A DNA stretch of 6,048 nucleotides from Dehalococcoidia bacterium (GCA_020344295.1 CP070819.1:1972296-1978343); one strand, 5' to 3'. Counted from the first letter of the stretch, positions 1-6,048 are shown. Made by a program: numbers and translations. Notes: a model not told the origin generated them from the letters alone.

Positions 1-735
1 AAGCGGCTGGGAATAAAGGAACTGGCCTATATCATTCCCACACATCTTCATATAGACCATGCCGGCGGCATAGGGACGCTGGGCGGCTTATATCCGCACG
101 CAGAGGTGCTGGTTCATCCCACTGGGGCGAAGCATGTAATTGATCCGTCTCGACTTATCGACGGTACTAGACAGGTATGGGGAGATGATTTTGATGTAGG
201 CTTCGGGCCTATACTCCCGGTAAAGGAATCCCAGGTAAGGATTGCGGGGGATGGCGAGATAATCCCTGTCAATGATAGGGAGCTTGAGATACTTCATGCA
301 CCTGGACACGCGCCCCATCAGCTGGTGGTCTTCGACAGGAAGGTGAGGGGGATATTCTGCGGCGATGCCCTCGGGATACTGCCACCGATAGCTACCCCGT
401 TTCCGCTGCCTAACACCGCACCTCCTAACTACGATCAGGAGCTGTATCTGGCGACTATGGAGCGGCTGATGCGTTTGAAGGCCGATATCCTTTTCTATTC
501 GCATGGGGGAGTGGAACGGGATGTAGATAGACTCATCTCAATGGCTGCGGATAATACCCGCGCCTTCAGCGACATAGCCCTTGAGTCTCTCAGGGAGGGG
601 GCGACACGGGATGACGTTATGCGCAGAATCAGGGATTATATCTCCGACCGATTTGGCCTGGAGGTGGAGGAGAAGGACCTGGATATGACCGTTGACGGAT
701 ATATATACTATTTCGAGAAAAAAGGTTTGGAGTAG
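1..735 (+). CDS. MBL-fold metallo-hydrolase, 5'-truncated by window edge
   Basis: This is the C-terminal 244 codons of a metallo-beta-lactamase-fold hydrolase; the frame is open from base 1 and ends at TAG 733-735, so the start lies outside the window. The metal-binding motif THLHIDHAGG is at residues 14-23 of the fragment (H15, H17, D19, H20). Further ligands are visible in order: H103 in APGHAPHQ, the bridging Asp D122 in FCGDALG, and H168 in YSHGG. All ligands expected for a binuclear site are therefore present. A mostly helical C-terminal tail (about residues 185-244) follows the last ligand. A GTG at 106 could start a shorter frame, but it would remove the HxHxDH motif, so it is not the real start. 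The family hydrolyses thioesters, lactones, phosphoesters and other substrates, and nothing here fixes which. A promoter between this gene and the crotonase suggests it ends the preceding unit or is only partly cotranscribed. Fold assignment is firm; the substrate is unknown. Confidence 0.9.
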   Translation, partial: KRLGIKELAYIIPTHLHIDHAGGIGTLGGLYPHAEVLVHPTGAKHVIDPSRLIDGTRQVWGDDFDVGFGPILPVKESQVRIAGDGEIIPVNDRELEILHAPGHAPHQLVVFDRKVRGIFCGDALGILPPIATPFPLPNTAPPNYDQELYLATMERLMRLKADILFYSHGGVERDVDRLISMAADNTRAFSDIALESLREGATRDDVMRRIRDYISDRFGLEVEEKDLDMTVDGYIYYFEKKGLE

Positions 736-752
736 GCAGACTGGGGAGCTTG

Positions 753-780
753 TTGCCTGTACGCCCGCTCGGAATATAAT
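753..780 (+). promoter_or_regulatory. Predicted sigma70-type promoter for the crotonase/CoA-transferase operon
   Basis: A -35-like TTGCCT (753-758, 4 of 6 consensus bases) is followed after 16 bases by a perfect -10 TATAAT (775-780). Transcription would begin near 787, giving a leader of about 135 bases before the ATG at 922. The site is in the only sizeable non-coding gap of the plus-strand block, just upstream of the three-gene operon. A small inverted repeat (GGGC at 786-789 and GCCC at 794-797, four-base loop) sits at the expected start site and might be an operator, but it is short. An alternative -35, TTGTTG at 750-755, would need a 19-base spacer. This is a sequence-based prediction only. 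Confidence 0.55.
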
Positions 781-912
781 TGTAGGGGCTAGTGCCCTCG
801 TATCTGATCTGGAAACGGTGAGGCGAGGCTTCAGTGGGCAAGCGCAAAAACCTAACAATAAATACAGAAGGGTGTCCAATTAAAAACAGTAATCGATATT
901 GAAAAAAGAAAC

Positions 913-917
913 GGAGG
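913..917 (+). promoter_or_regulatory. Ribosome binding site of the crotonase gene
   Basis: A perfect GGAGG lies four bases before the ATG at 922, a slightly short but workable spacing. It fixes the start codon of the crotonase and is the strongest Shine-Dalgarno sequence in the plus-strand operon. Confidence 0.75.
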
Positions 918-921
918 CACT

Positions 922-1716
922 ATGGAAAACGAGTATATTACCTACACCGTACGCGAGGGCATTGCCACCATGACCTTCAACCGACCGGAGAAGCTGAACG
1001 CCTTCACGCCCTCGATGTACAACCGGATGGTCGAGATATTCGAGGAGGTGGCCGGAGATGATGAGGTGAGGGTGTTTATCATAACGGGAACGGGGCGTGC
1101 CTTCTGCGTTGGCGCCGATGTCAAGACCCTGGAGCAGGGTTTCGACCGCAAGCCCGAGGACATACCCAAGGAAATGAAAGATGCCAAAGACCGGCTGTTG
1201 ACCGTTCTCCTGCGGAGGATAAACAAGCCGGTTATCACCGCCATCAACGGGATAACGGCCGGCGGCGGCTTCGAGATCGCCTGTGCCAGTGATATAAGGA
1301 TAGCCTCAGATAAGGCCACCTTCTCCACGGTTTTCGTCCGCCGGGGGCTGATGCCCACGCTGGGCGGGACCTACTTCCTCCCCAGGTTGATGGGTGTTGA
1401 TAAGGCCTGTCTTATAATCTGGACCGGCGACCTCGTGGATGCGAAGGAAGCCGAGAGGATAGGCCTGGTCACCAGCGTTGTCCCCCATGATGAGCTTCAG
1501 GAGGCTGCGCAGGAGCTGGCATCAAAGATAGTGAAAGGGGCGCCGCTCGCCATCACCAAGTCGAAGGAGGCGATCTACAAGGGCCTGGACATGGACTTCG
1601 ACTCCGCCATGGACGACGTGATGCAGGCCGTGGGCGTGTTGACCCAGACCGAAGACCATCAGGAGGCCGTCCGCGCTTTTCTCGAGAAGAGAGAGCCTGT
1701 ATTTAAGGGGAGATAG
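922..1716 (+). CDS. Crotonase (enoyl-CoA hydratase/isomerase) family protein, atypical active site
   Basis: This 264-residue protein has the usual length of a crotonase-family enzyme, a cytoplasmic family acting on acyl-CoA thioesters through an oxyanion hole. The N-terminal YTVREGIATMTFNRPEKLNA (residues 8-27) is typical. The first oxyanion-hole segment is FCVGAD (61-66) and the second is GITAGGGFEIA (110-120), where Gly115 matches Gly141 of rat enoyl-CoA hydratase. Glu118 matches its catalytic Glu144. A gapless alignment from there to the RRGLMPTLGGT segment (140-150) places Phe138 at catalytic Glu164, so one of the two hydratase acids is missing. Many family members with a single acid do other chemistry (isomerase, decarboxylase, hydrolase), so the exact reaction is open. 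The start is ATG 922 with GGAGG upstream. It is first in an operon with two CoA-transferases, five bases before the next gene. Family assignment is secure; activity is unassigned. Confidence 0.93.
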   Translation: MENEYITYTVREGIATMTFNRPEKLNAFTPSMYNRMVEIFEEVAGDDEVRVFIITGTGRAFCVGADVKTLEQGFDRKPEDIPKEMKDAKDRLLTVLLRRINKPVITAINGITAGGGFEIACASDIRIASDKATFSTVFVRRGLMPTLGGTYFLPRLMGVDKACLIIWTGDLVDAKEAERIGLVTSVVPHDELQEAAQELASKIVKGAPLAITKSKEAIYKGLDMDFDSAMDDVMQAVGVLTQTEDHQEAVRAFLEKREPVFKGR

Positions 1717-1721
1717 GTAAT

Positions 1722-2966
1722 ATGACTGAGGTTGCTCTGGAGGGGCTCAGAGTGCTGGAGTACGCCCGGTTCGTCTCGGGTCCGTACTGCAGCCGGCTGC
1801 TCGCGGACTTGGGAGCCGAGGTGATAAAGGTCGAGGAGCCAGTGACTGGGGACGAGGCTAGGAGAAGGGGGCCGTTCCCTGATGACGTCCCTCATCCGGA
1901 GAAAAGCGGGCTGTTCATCTATCTCAACATGAACAAGCTGGGCATAACCCTGAACCTGAAAACAGTGAGAGGCAGGGAGATATTCAAGGATCTGGTGCGG
2001 GAGGTCGATATCCTGGTTGAGAACAATTCGCCCTCCTTGATGAAAGAGTTGGGGCTGGACTATGACAGCTTGAAGCGGTTGAACCAGCGGCTGGTTATGA
2101 CCTCCATAACCCCCTTCGGCCAGACGGGACCGTACAGGGAATACAAGTCCTATTATCTGAACACTTTCCATGGCGGAGGTGAGGGCTACCTGCTGCCAGC
2201 GGGCCTCGGCTACGTACTCTACCCCGACCGGGAGCCCATCAAGGCCGGCGGCTTTATCGGTGAGTACGATATCGGTCTGGCCGCCGCCACAGCTACTCTG
2301 GGAGCGTATTTCCAGGCCCAGATAACCGGTGAGGGGCAATATGTTGATGTATCCGGTACCGAGGTAATTGCCGGGCTTATGCGGTATGAGTTCGCTCCTT
2401 ACAACGATGGCTGGATAGTAAACCGGGCGAGCTGGGCGCTGCCCATAGGGGGACTGGTACAGTGCAAGGATGGCTTCGTCGAGATAATGCCGCTGATGGA
2501 GCACATGTACGAGGGGCTTCTGGAGCTGATCGATCCCGAGCTGGCCAAGGACGAGAGGTATCAATACAAGAACATTATGCTAAGCTATGCCCGTCCCGTC
2601 GGTGGCGAGGAGGACGATGTCAGGCAGAATTTAAAGGACATTATTGAGGCATGGGCCCTGAAACACACCAAAGAGGAGATCTACCATCAGGTGCAGGCCA
2701 ACGGTTGTGCTGCGGGCATTATTGCCACGCCGGAGGATGTGCTGAACTCCGAACAGCTCAAAGCGCGGCACCTCTTTGTGGAGATTGATCATCCTGAGGC
2801 GGGAGTAATAAAATGCCCATCTTCGCCGTGCATATATTCGCAGACGCCGTGGCGATATCGGCAGCATGTCCCCCGTCTCGGCGAGCACAACGAGGAAATC
2901 CTGTGTAGCCGCATCGGCCTTTCAAGTAAGGAATTGCGTGAGCTGAGCCAAACGGGCGTCATTTAA
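1722..2966 (+). CDS. Class III (CaiB/BaiF) CoA-transferase, subunit with Glu in place of the catalytic Asp
   Basis: This 414-residue protein belongs to the family III CoA-transferases, which move CoA from a donor thioester to a carboxylate. The N-terminal segment LEGLRVLEYARFVSGPYCSR (6-25) and LLADLGAEVIKVE (26-38) are hallmarks. LVENNSPSLMKELGLDYDSL (98-117) and ITPFGQTGPYR (129-139) follow, then TGEGQYVDVS (202-211) and the C-terminal RLGEHNEEIL motif. Counting 21 residues back from the Thr of TGEGQ, the distance seen in formyl-CoA transferase between catalytic Asp169 and its TGRGQ, gives Glu181 (codon 2262-2264), not Asp; Asp183 is two residues off register. The protein may therefore be a partner subunit without classical chemistry or a variant using Glu. 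The start is ATG 1722 with AAGGGGAG at 1705-1712, nine bases upstream, inside the end of the crotonase gene, suggesting coupled translation. A paralogue follows directly, as in heteromeric transferases such as BbsEF. Confidence 0.92.
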   Translation: MTEVALEGLRVLEYARFVSGPYCSRLLADLGAEVIKVEEPVTGDEARRRGPFPDDVPHPEKSGLFIYLNMNKLGITLNLKTVRGREIFKDLVREVDILVENNSPSLMKELGLDYDSLKRLNQRLVMTSITPFGQTGPYREYKSYYLNTFHGGGEGYLLPAGLGYVLYPDREPIKAGGFIGEYDIGLAAATATLGAYFQAQITGEGQYVDVSGTEVIAGLMRYEFAPYNDGWIVNRASWALPIGGLVQCKDGFVEIMPLMEHMYEGLLELIDPELAKDERYQYKNIMLSYARPVGGEEDDVRQNLKDIIEAWALKHTKEEIYHQVQANGCAAGIIATPEDVLNSEQLKARHLFVEIDHPEAGVIKCPSSPCIYSQTPWRYRQHVPRLGEHNEEILCSRIGLSSKELRELSQTGVI

Positions 2967-2982
2967 TAAAGAGAGCATAGTA

Positions 2983-4158
2983 ATGAATAAAATGCCCCTC
3001 GCTAGTATAAGGGTTGCCGATTTAACCACGGGACTTGCCGGCCCCTTCGGCACCCAGCTCCTGACTTGGCTGGGCGCTGAGGTTATCAAGATCGAGAGCA
3101 TGGAGCATACCAGCTTACTCCGGCAGACCGCCGAGGCTAGGTTTATCAATACGAATCTGGCCAAGCTGAGCATTACTGTCAATCTCAACCGGCCCGAGGG
3201 GCTGGAGCTGGTCAAAAGGATAATAGCGGTAAGCGATGTCCTGGCGGAGAGCTACCGCCCCGGAGTAGTGGGCAAGCTGGGGCTCGACTACGAATCGGTC
3301 AGGCGAATCAAGCCGGACATAATCATGCTCTCCCTGTCCGGTTTCGGCCAGACGCCGCCGGAGGGGCACTATCGCACCTGGGCAAGTATCGTCGGCGGCA
3401 TGGGCGGACTAACCCACCTGACGGGATATCCCGACGGTATACCCGCCAATGAGAGGGGTGCCAATGATACCAGGGGTGGTCAGCATGCCGCTTTCACCTT
3501 ACTCGCTGCACTCAACTACCGGCAGAGAACGGGCCGGGGACAGTTCCTGGATCTGTCGGTGCGCGACGCTGTCTGCTGCCATATCGGCGACGTACTGATG
3601 GATTACACCATGAATCACAGGGACCCGGGGCGCAGAGGCAACCGCGATGACATTATGGCCCCGCATAACTGCTATCGATGCCGGGGAGAAGATAAGTGGG
3701 TCAGCATAGCGGTGGCCTCAGATGAGGAGTGGAGAGCTCTGTGCCGGGGTATTGACGAGCCTGAACTGGCCGGCGACAGGCGCTTCGCAGAGGCCCGTAT
3801 GCGGTGGCGTAATCAGGACGAGCTCGACAGGATTATCGCCGTGTGGACGCTGGAGCATACCCACTATGAGGTGATGCAGATCCTTCAGGAGGCAGGTGTG
3901 GCTGCAGTACCCTCGTTCAACTGCGAGGAGATCTACACTGACCGGCACTTCAAAGAGAGAGGCTTTATCAGGGATATTGAACACCCGGAGCGGGGGAAGC
4001 AGGCAGTCACGGGTCCGCCGTGGAGGATGTCGGCGACCGTCGCGAAGATCGACACCTCGCCCACGATGGGGCAGCACAATGACTATGTCTTCGGGACGCT
4101 GCTAGGGATGAGCGCAAGTGAAATTACGGAACTGACAGAGGGTAAAGTCATATACTAA
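2983..4158 (+). CDS. Class III (CaiB/BaiF) CoA-transferase, subunit with the catalytic Asp
   Basis: This 391-residue protein is a second family III CoA-transferase, clearly paralogous to the one upstream. Family segments in order are IRVADLTTGLAGPFGTQLL (9-27), WLGAEVIKIES (29-39), YRPGVVGKLGLDYESV (91-106), LSGFGQT (118-124), LLAALNYRQRTGRGQFLDLS (173-192), a DKWVSIAVAS strand in the second half and the C-terminal MGQHNDYVF motif. Asp162 (codon 3466-3468) lies exactly 21 residues before the Thr of TGRGQ, matching catalytic Asp169 of formyl-CoA transferase, so this copy looks catalytically competent. The gap after the upstream gene is 16 bases, with only a modest AAAGAGAG ribosome binding site; ATG 2983 is chosen because it keeps the full N-terminus, while ATG 2992 is a possible alternative. 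Substrate is unknown: acids used by the family include formate/oxalate, carnitine, benzylsuccinate and others. It ends 16 bases before the convergent LivF stop. Confidence 0.93.
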   Translation: MNKMPLASIRVADLTTGLAGPFGTQLLTWLGAEVIKIESMEHTSLLRQTAEARFINTNLAKLSITVNLNRPEGLELVKRIIAVSDVLAESYRPGVVGKLGLDYESVRRIKPDIIMLSLSGFGQTPPEGHYRTWASIVGGMGGLTHLTGYPDGIPANERGANDTRGGQHAAFTLLAALNYRQRTGRGQFLDLSVRDAVCCHIGDVLMDYTMNHRDPGRRGNRDDIMAPHNCYRCRGEDKWVSIAVASDEEWRALCRGIDEPELAGDRRFAEARMRWRNQDELDRIIAVWTLEHTHYEVMQILQEAGVAAVPSFNCEEIYTDRHFKERGFIRDIEHPERGKQAVTGPPWRMSATVAKIDTSPTMGQHNDYVFGTLLGMSASEITELTEGKVIY

Positions 4159-4174
4159 CCGTCAGATGCTTCCC
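4159..4174. other. Sixteen-base convergent intergenic gap
   Basis: The stop codons of the second CoA-transferase (plus) and livF (minus) are only 16 bases apart. The only hairpin I see is a four-base-pair stem (CCGT 4159-4162 with ACGG 4177-4180) without a T run on either strand, so no intrinsic terminator is called. Confidence 0.7.
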
Positions 4175-4885
4175 TTACGGACCCCCGAGGTACGCTTTCT
4201 TGACATGTTCACTCTTGGCCAGCTCACCGGTATCACCCTCCAGCATGATCTGGCCCAGTTCCATTACATATCCCTTCTGCGCAACTGCGAATGCCAGGCG
4301 GACGTTCTGCTCCACTAGGAGGATTGTAGTGCCATTGCGATTGATGCGACCTATAATATCGCCGATTTCACGACATACAATCGGCGACAGACCCAGCGTG
4401 GGTTCGTCCATGAGCAGGAGCTTGGGTTGGGCCATCAGGGCCCGACCAATGGCCAGCATCTGCTGCTCGCCGCCACTCAGGCTGCCGGCCGACTGCCTTG
4501 TTCTCTCCTTTAACACCGGGAACGAGTCGAAGAGACCGTCCAGGTCGTTTTTTACCTGCCTTTTATCCTTTCGCAAATATGCGCCCATTCGAAGATTCTC
4601 GAGAACTGTCATCTGTGGGAAGATCCTTCTCCCCTCCGGGACCAGGGCAATGCCCCTGCGAACGACTTCCTGGGCCGGCAGGCCATTTATTCTCTCACCG
4701 TCAAACCATATCTCACCCAACGTCGGCGGTTTCAGCCCGCATATGGTCCTCAGCGTAGTGCTCTTGCCAGCACCGTTAGCACCCACGAGGCAGGCTACAT
4801 GCCCCTGCTCGACATAGAGTGAAATGCCCTTTAGGGCTTCAACCTTCCCGAAGTGTACACTGATTTCCCGGAGTTCAAGTAACAT
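4175..4885 (-). CDS. livF: Branched-chain amino acid-type ABC transporter ATP-binding protein LivF
   Basis: This is one of the two ATPases of a Liv/HAAT-type ABC importer, located on the inner face of the membrane. Numbered from the ATG at 4885 (236 residues, close to the usual LivF length), the Walker A GANGAGKST is at 35-43, the signature LSGGEQQ at 136-142, Walker B LLLMDEP at 156-162, and the switch region LLVEQN at 189-194. The Gln in place of the usual switch His is normal for LivF. LVPEGRRIFPQMTVLENL (81-98) is also typical. A GTG four codons upstream (4897) would give 240 residues; I prefer ATG 4885 because family members usually begin at the MLLEL strand and a weak GGGTG lies nine bases before it. 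The gene overlaps the end of livG by 11 bases (23 with the GTG). The true substrate may be an amino acid, a short amide or an aromatic or aliphatic acid, since the family is broad. Confidence 0.93.
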   Translation of the reverse strand: MLLELREISVHFGKVEALKGISLYVEQGHVACLVGANGAGKSTTLRTICGLKPPTLGEIWFDGERINGLPAQEVVRRGIALVPEGRRIFPQMTVLENLRMGAYLRKDKRQVKNDLDGLFDSFPVLKERTRQSAGSLSGGEQQMLAIGRALMAQPKLLLMDEPTLGLSPIVCREIGDIIGRINRNGTTILLVEQNVRLAFAVAQKGYVMELGQIMLEGDTGELAKSEHVKKAYLGGP

Positions 4886-5648
4886 CGGCGTCGACACCCA
4901 GATAAGCTTCGATCACTTCATCGTTTGCCCTGATCTCTTCGGGACTGCCTTCGGCTATCTTCCTCCCGTGATTGAGCACTATGATACGGTCGCAGCCCCC
5001 CATAACCGCCCTCATATTATGTTCCACCAACAGGATTGTAATCCCGCTGTCCCTCAACTCCCGTAAACGACCGATAAAGGTCGACGTTTCTTCCGCTGTC
5101 AGCCCTGTCACCGGTTCGTCAAGCAGCAGAAGCTGCGGGCTCGCTGCCAGCGCCAGGCAAACCCCGAGCATCCTTTGATGACCGTGCGGCAGGTTCCCGG
5201 CGTATTCGTCTTTCACCGGGGAGAGCCCCATTGTTTGAATCAGATCCAGAGCGTGCTGCTCCGTTTCCTGCTCCTCCCTGCGAGCAAAGGGGGTGTTCAG
5301 TAATACTCTCAGGAAACCTGCCCTGTACTGCAGGTGGCAAGCGATCAACACATTTTCCCGGACGGTACGCATCTGGAATAGCGTGTTCGCTGCTTGAAAT
5401 GTCCTCACTATCCCCTTTTCGGCTATCCAGTTCGGCTTTCGCCCGGTCACGTTCTTACCTTTGAACACTATCTTTCCCCGGCTGGGTCGAAAGAATCCGG
5501 TCACCAGATTAAACATCGTGGTTTTTCCAGCTCCATTGGGACCCACCAAACCTAGGATCTCTCCCTCATTCGCTTCCATGCTCACGTTATCGACGGCAGC
5601 GAGGCCGCCGAAGTATTTGGACAGGTTTGTAACTTCAAGCAGCGCCAT
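4875..5648 (-). CDS. livG: Branched-chain amino acid-type ABC transporter ATP-binding protein LivG
   Basis: This is the partner ATPase of LivF in the same importer. From ATG 5648 (257 residues) it shows LSKYFGGLAAVDNVS (9-23), Walker A GPNGAGKTT (36-44), TFQAANTLFQMRTVRENV (83-100) in the LivG-specific insert region, Walker B LLLLDEP (173-179) and switch His210 in LLVEHN. The signature region reads NLPHGHQRMLGVCLALA (152-168), where LivG proteins usually read close to LSYGQQRRLEIARALA; the Gly is kept but several flanking positions differ. A GTG at 5657 could extend it by three codons, but the ribosome binding site GAGGAG (5657-5662) overlaps that codon and is spaced eight bases from ATG 5648, which decides the start. 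It overlaps the livM end by 14 bases and livF by 11, so the three genes are one transcription unit. Confidence 0.93.
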   Translation of the reverse strand: MALLEVTNLSKYFGGLAAVDNVSMEANEGEILGLVGPNGAGKTTMFNLVTGFFRPSRGKIVFKGKNVTGRKPNWIAEKGIVRTFQAANTLFQMRTVRENVLIACHLQYRAGFLRVLLNTPFARREEQETEQHALDLIQTMGLSPVKDEYAGNLPHGHQRMLGVCLALAASPQLLLLDEPVTGLTAEETSTFIGRLRELRDSGITILLVEHNMRAVMGGCDRIIVLNHGRKIAEGSPEEIRANDEVIEAYLGVDADVT

Positions 5649-6048
5649 TTGTTGCACTCCTCGTGACCATCCTGGTAAGTCCCACTATAAACGTGTATAG
5701 CCTCTGCGGCAGGGTTATCAGCCCGCCTCGCAGGTAGAAGATGATAGCTATCAGGATGGCGGCATAAACGAGTGGCTGAGCTCCCGAGGGGACTTCGAGT
5801 AACTCGACCAGAAGTATCAGGAAGAAAGCACCGACAATCGGACCTCCGATCGCGAAGTACATCCCTCCGACAATAGCATAGATCTGGATGTTCAGCGATT
5901 GCCAGGTGCTATATAGTTCATGACCGGAGAAGTTCATATAGTGGACCAGAAAGCTTCCCGCAACACCCGCGAAAAAGGCCCCGATGGCGAACGCCAGCAG
6001 TTTGTACTTGAGTACATTTATACCCAGGCTCTGGGCAAGGTCTTCGTT
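5635..6048 (-). CDS. livM: Branched-chain amino acid-type ABC transporter permease LivM, C-terminal part
   Basis: This is the last 137 codons of an integral-membrane permease; the frame is open to the window edge, so the N-terminal part is outside. The visible part begins with NEDLAQSLGINVLKYKLLAF (fragment residues 1-20), which is the cytoplasmic coupling loop of LivM/LivH-type permeases that contacts the ATPases. Hydrophobic membrane segments follow at about 17-35, 52-67, 69-84 and 92-106. GGMYFAIGGPIVGAFFL (61-77) is the conserved permease core, and the final YLRGGL segment is also family-like. It is called LivM rather than LivH because of the NED..LGIN..KYK loop and its place directly before livG. 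It ends at TGA 5635-5637, overlapping livG by 14 bases. An in-frame ATG at 5937 is internal to the protein and not its start. Upstream genes (livH and a periplasmic binding protein) would be expected beyond the edge. Confidence 0.9.
   Translation of the reverse strand, partial: NEDLAQSLGINVLKYKLLAFAIGAFFAGVAGSFLVHYMNFSGHELYSTWQSLNIQIYAIVGGMYFAIGGPIVGAFFLILLVELLEVPSGAQPLVYAAILIAIIFYLRGGLITLPQRLYTFIVGLTRMVTRSATNGAA
5657..5662 (-). promoter_or_regulatory. Ribosome binding site deciding the livG start
   Basis: GAGGAG on the minus strand sits eight bases upstream of ATG 5648, inside the last codons of livM. Because it covers the in-frame GTG at 5657, it argues against that longer start. Confidence 0.7.

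Larger units (their letters stand above)
736..921 (+). other. Intergenic region and 5' leader of the operon
   Basis: This 186-base gap separates the MBL-hydrolase stop from the crotonase start. It holds the predicted promoter in its first quarter. The rest is a leader that becomes A-rich from about 845 to 912. I see no strong terminator for the upstream gene (no stable GC stem followed by a T run), no recognisable riboswitch and no convincing small gene. It ends with the ribosome binding site GGAGG at 913-917. Confidence 0.6.

Noticed and set aside
735..757. Possible terminator after the MBL gene (GGCA 735-738 with TGCC 754-757)
   Set aside because: Only four base pairs, a long loop and no T run; it also overlaps the -35 element.
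692..883. Small 63-codon open frame spanning the MBL gene end and the intergenic gap
   Set aside because: It overlaps the MBL coding end in another frame, contains the promoter, has no evident ribosome binding site and no recognisable features.
2268..2270. Asp183 of the first CoA-transferase as the catalytic Asp
   Set aside because: It is two residues off the register set by the conserved Gly185 and the TGEGQ motif; Glu181 is the residue that aligns. Kept as a way the main finding could be wrong.
1659..2564. Long 301-codon open frame on the minus strand opposite the first CoA-transferase
   Set aside because: Its translation shows no recognisable domain, and the plus-strand frame encodes a clear CoA-transferase over the same bases; it is an antisense shadow.
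4200..4817. 205-codon open frame on the plus strand opposite livF
   Set aside because: Ser/Pro/Arg-rich translation with no domain, lying wholly within a convincing livF on the other strand.
1..6048. CRISPR arrays, tRNA/rRNA genes, insertion sequences, phage or defence genes
   Set aside because: Looked for in both strands by eye; no regular repeats, RNA gene signatures, transposase motifs or terminal inverted repeats were seen, and nearly all bases are explained by metabolic and transport genes.

Overview
The window holds parts or all of seven protein genes in two converging blocks. There is no rRNA, tRNA, CRISPR array, insertion sequence or other mobile element that I can see. The gene types (class III CoA-transferases, a crotonase, a metallo-beta-lactamase-fold hydrolase and a Liv-type ABC importer) and the frequent AGG (Arg) and ATA (Ile) codons would fit an anaerobic or sediment/subsurface bacterium that degrades organic acids, for example a Dehalococcoidia-like Chloroflexota or a Desulfobacterota/Clostridia lineage. 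That placement is inference from gene content and codon feel, not from a marker gene.

Left block, plus strand. Positions 1-735 are the C-terminal 244 codons of an MBL-fold hydrolase with a complete set of visible metal ligands. A 186-base gap follows, carrying a good sigma70-type promoter (753-780) and an untranslated leader. Then come three tightly packed genes: a crotonase-family enzyme (922-1716), a class III CoA-transferase (1722-2966) and a second, paralogous class III CoA-transferase (2983-4158). Gaps of 5 and 16 bases indicate one operon.

Right block, minus strand. Reading leftward from the window edge are the C-terminal part of a LivM-type permease (5635-6048), LivG (4875-5648) and LivF (4175-4885). 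The coding regions overlap by 14 and 11 bases, so this is the distal end of a branched-chain amino acid-type (HAAT family) ABC transporter operon. The two blocks converge with only 16 bases between stop codons and no evident terminator.

How they may work together (inference): the importer brings in a carboxylate or amino-acid-like substrate, the CoA-transferase pair activates it by CoA transfer from a donor thioester, and the crotonase acts on the acyl-CoA. Two details deserve attention. The two CoA-transferases are asymmetric: the position of the catalytic Asp (Asp169 of formyl-CoA transferase) is Glu181 in the first and Asp162 in the second, which suggests a heteromeric enzyme with one true active-site subunit. 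The crotonase keeps the first catalytic Glu (Glu118) but has Phe138 where the second catalytic Glu of enoyl-CoA hydratase should be, so plain hydratase activity is doubtful. I found no wholly new type of system here.
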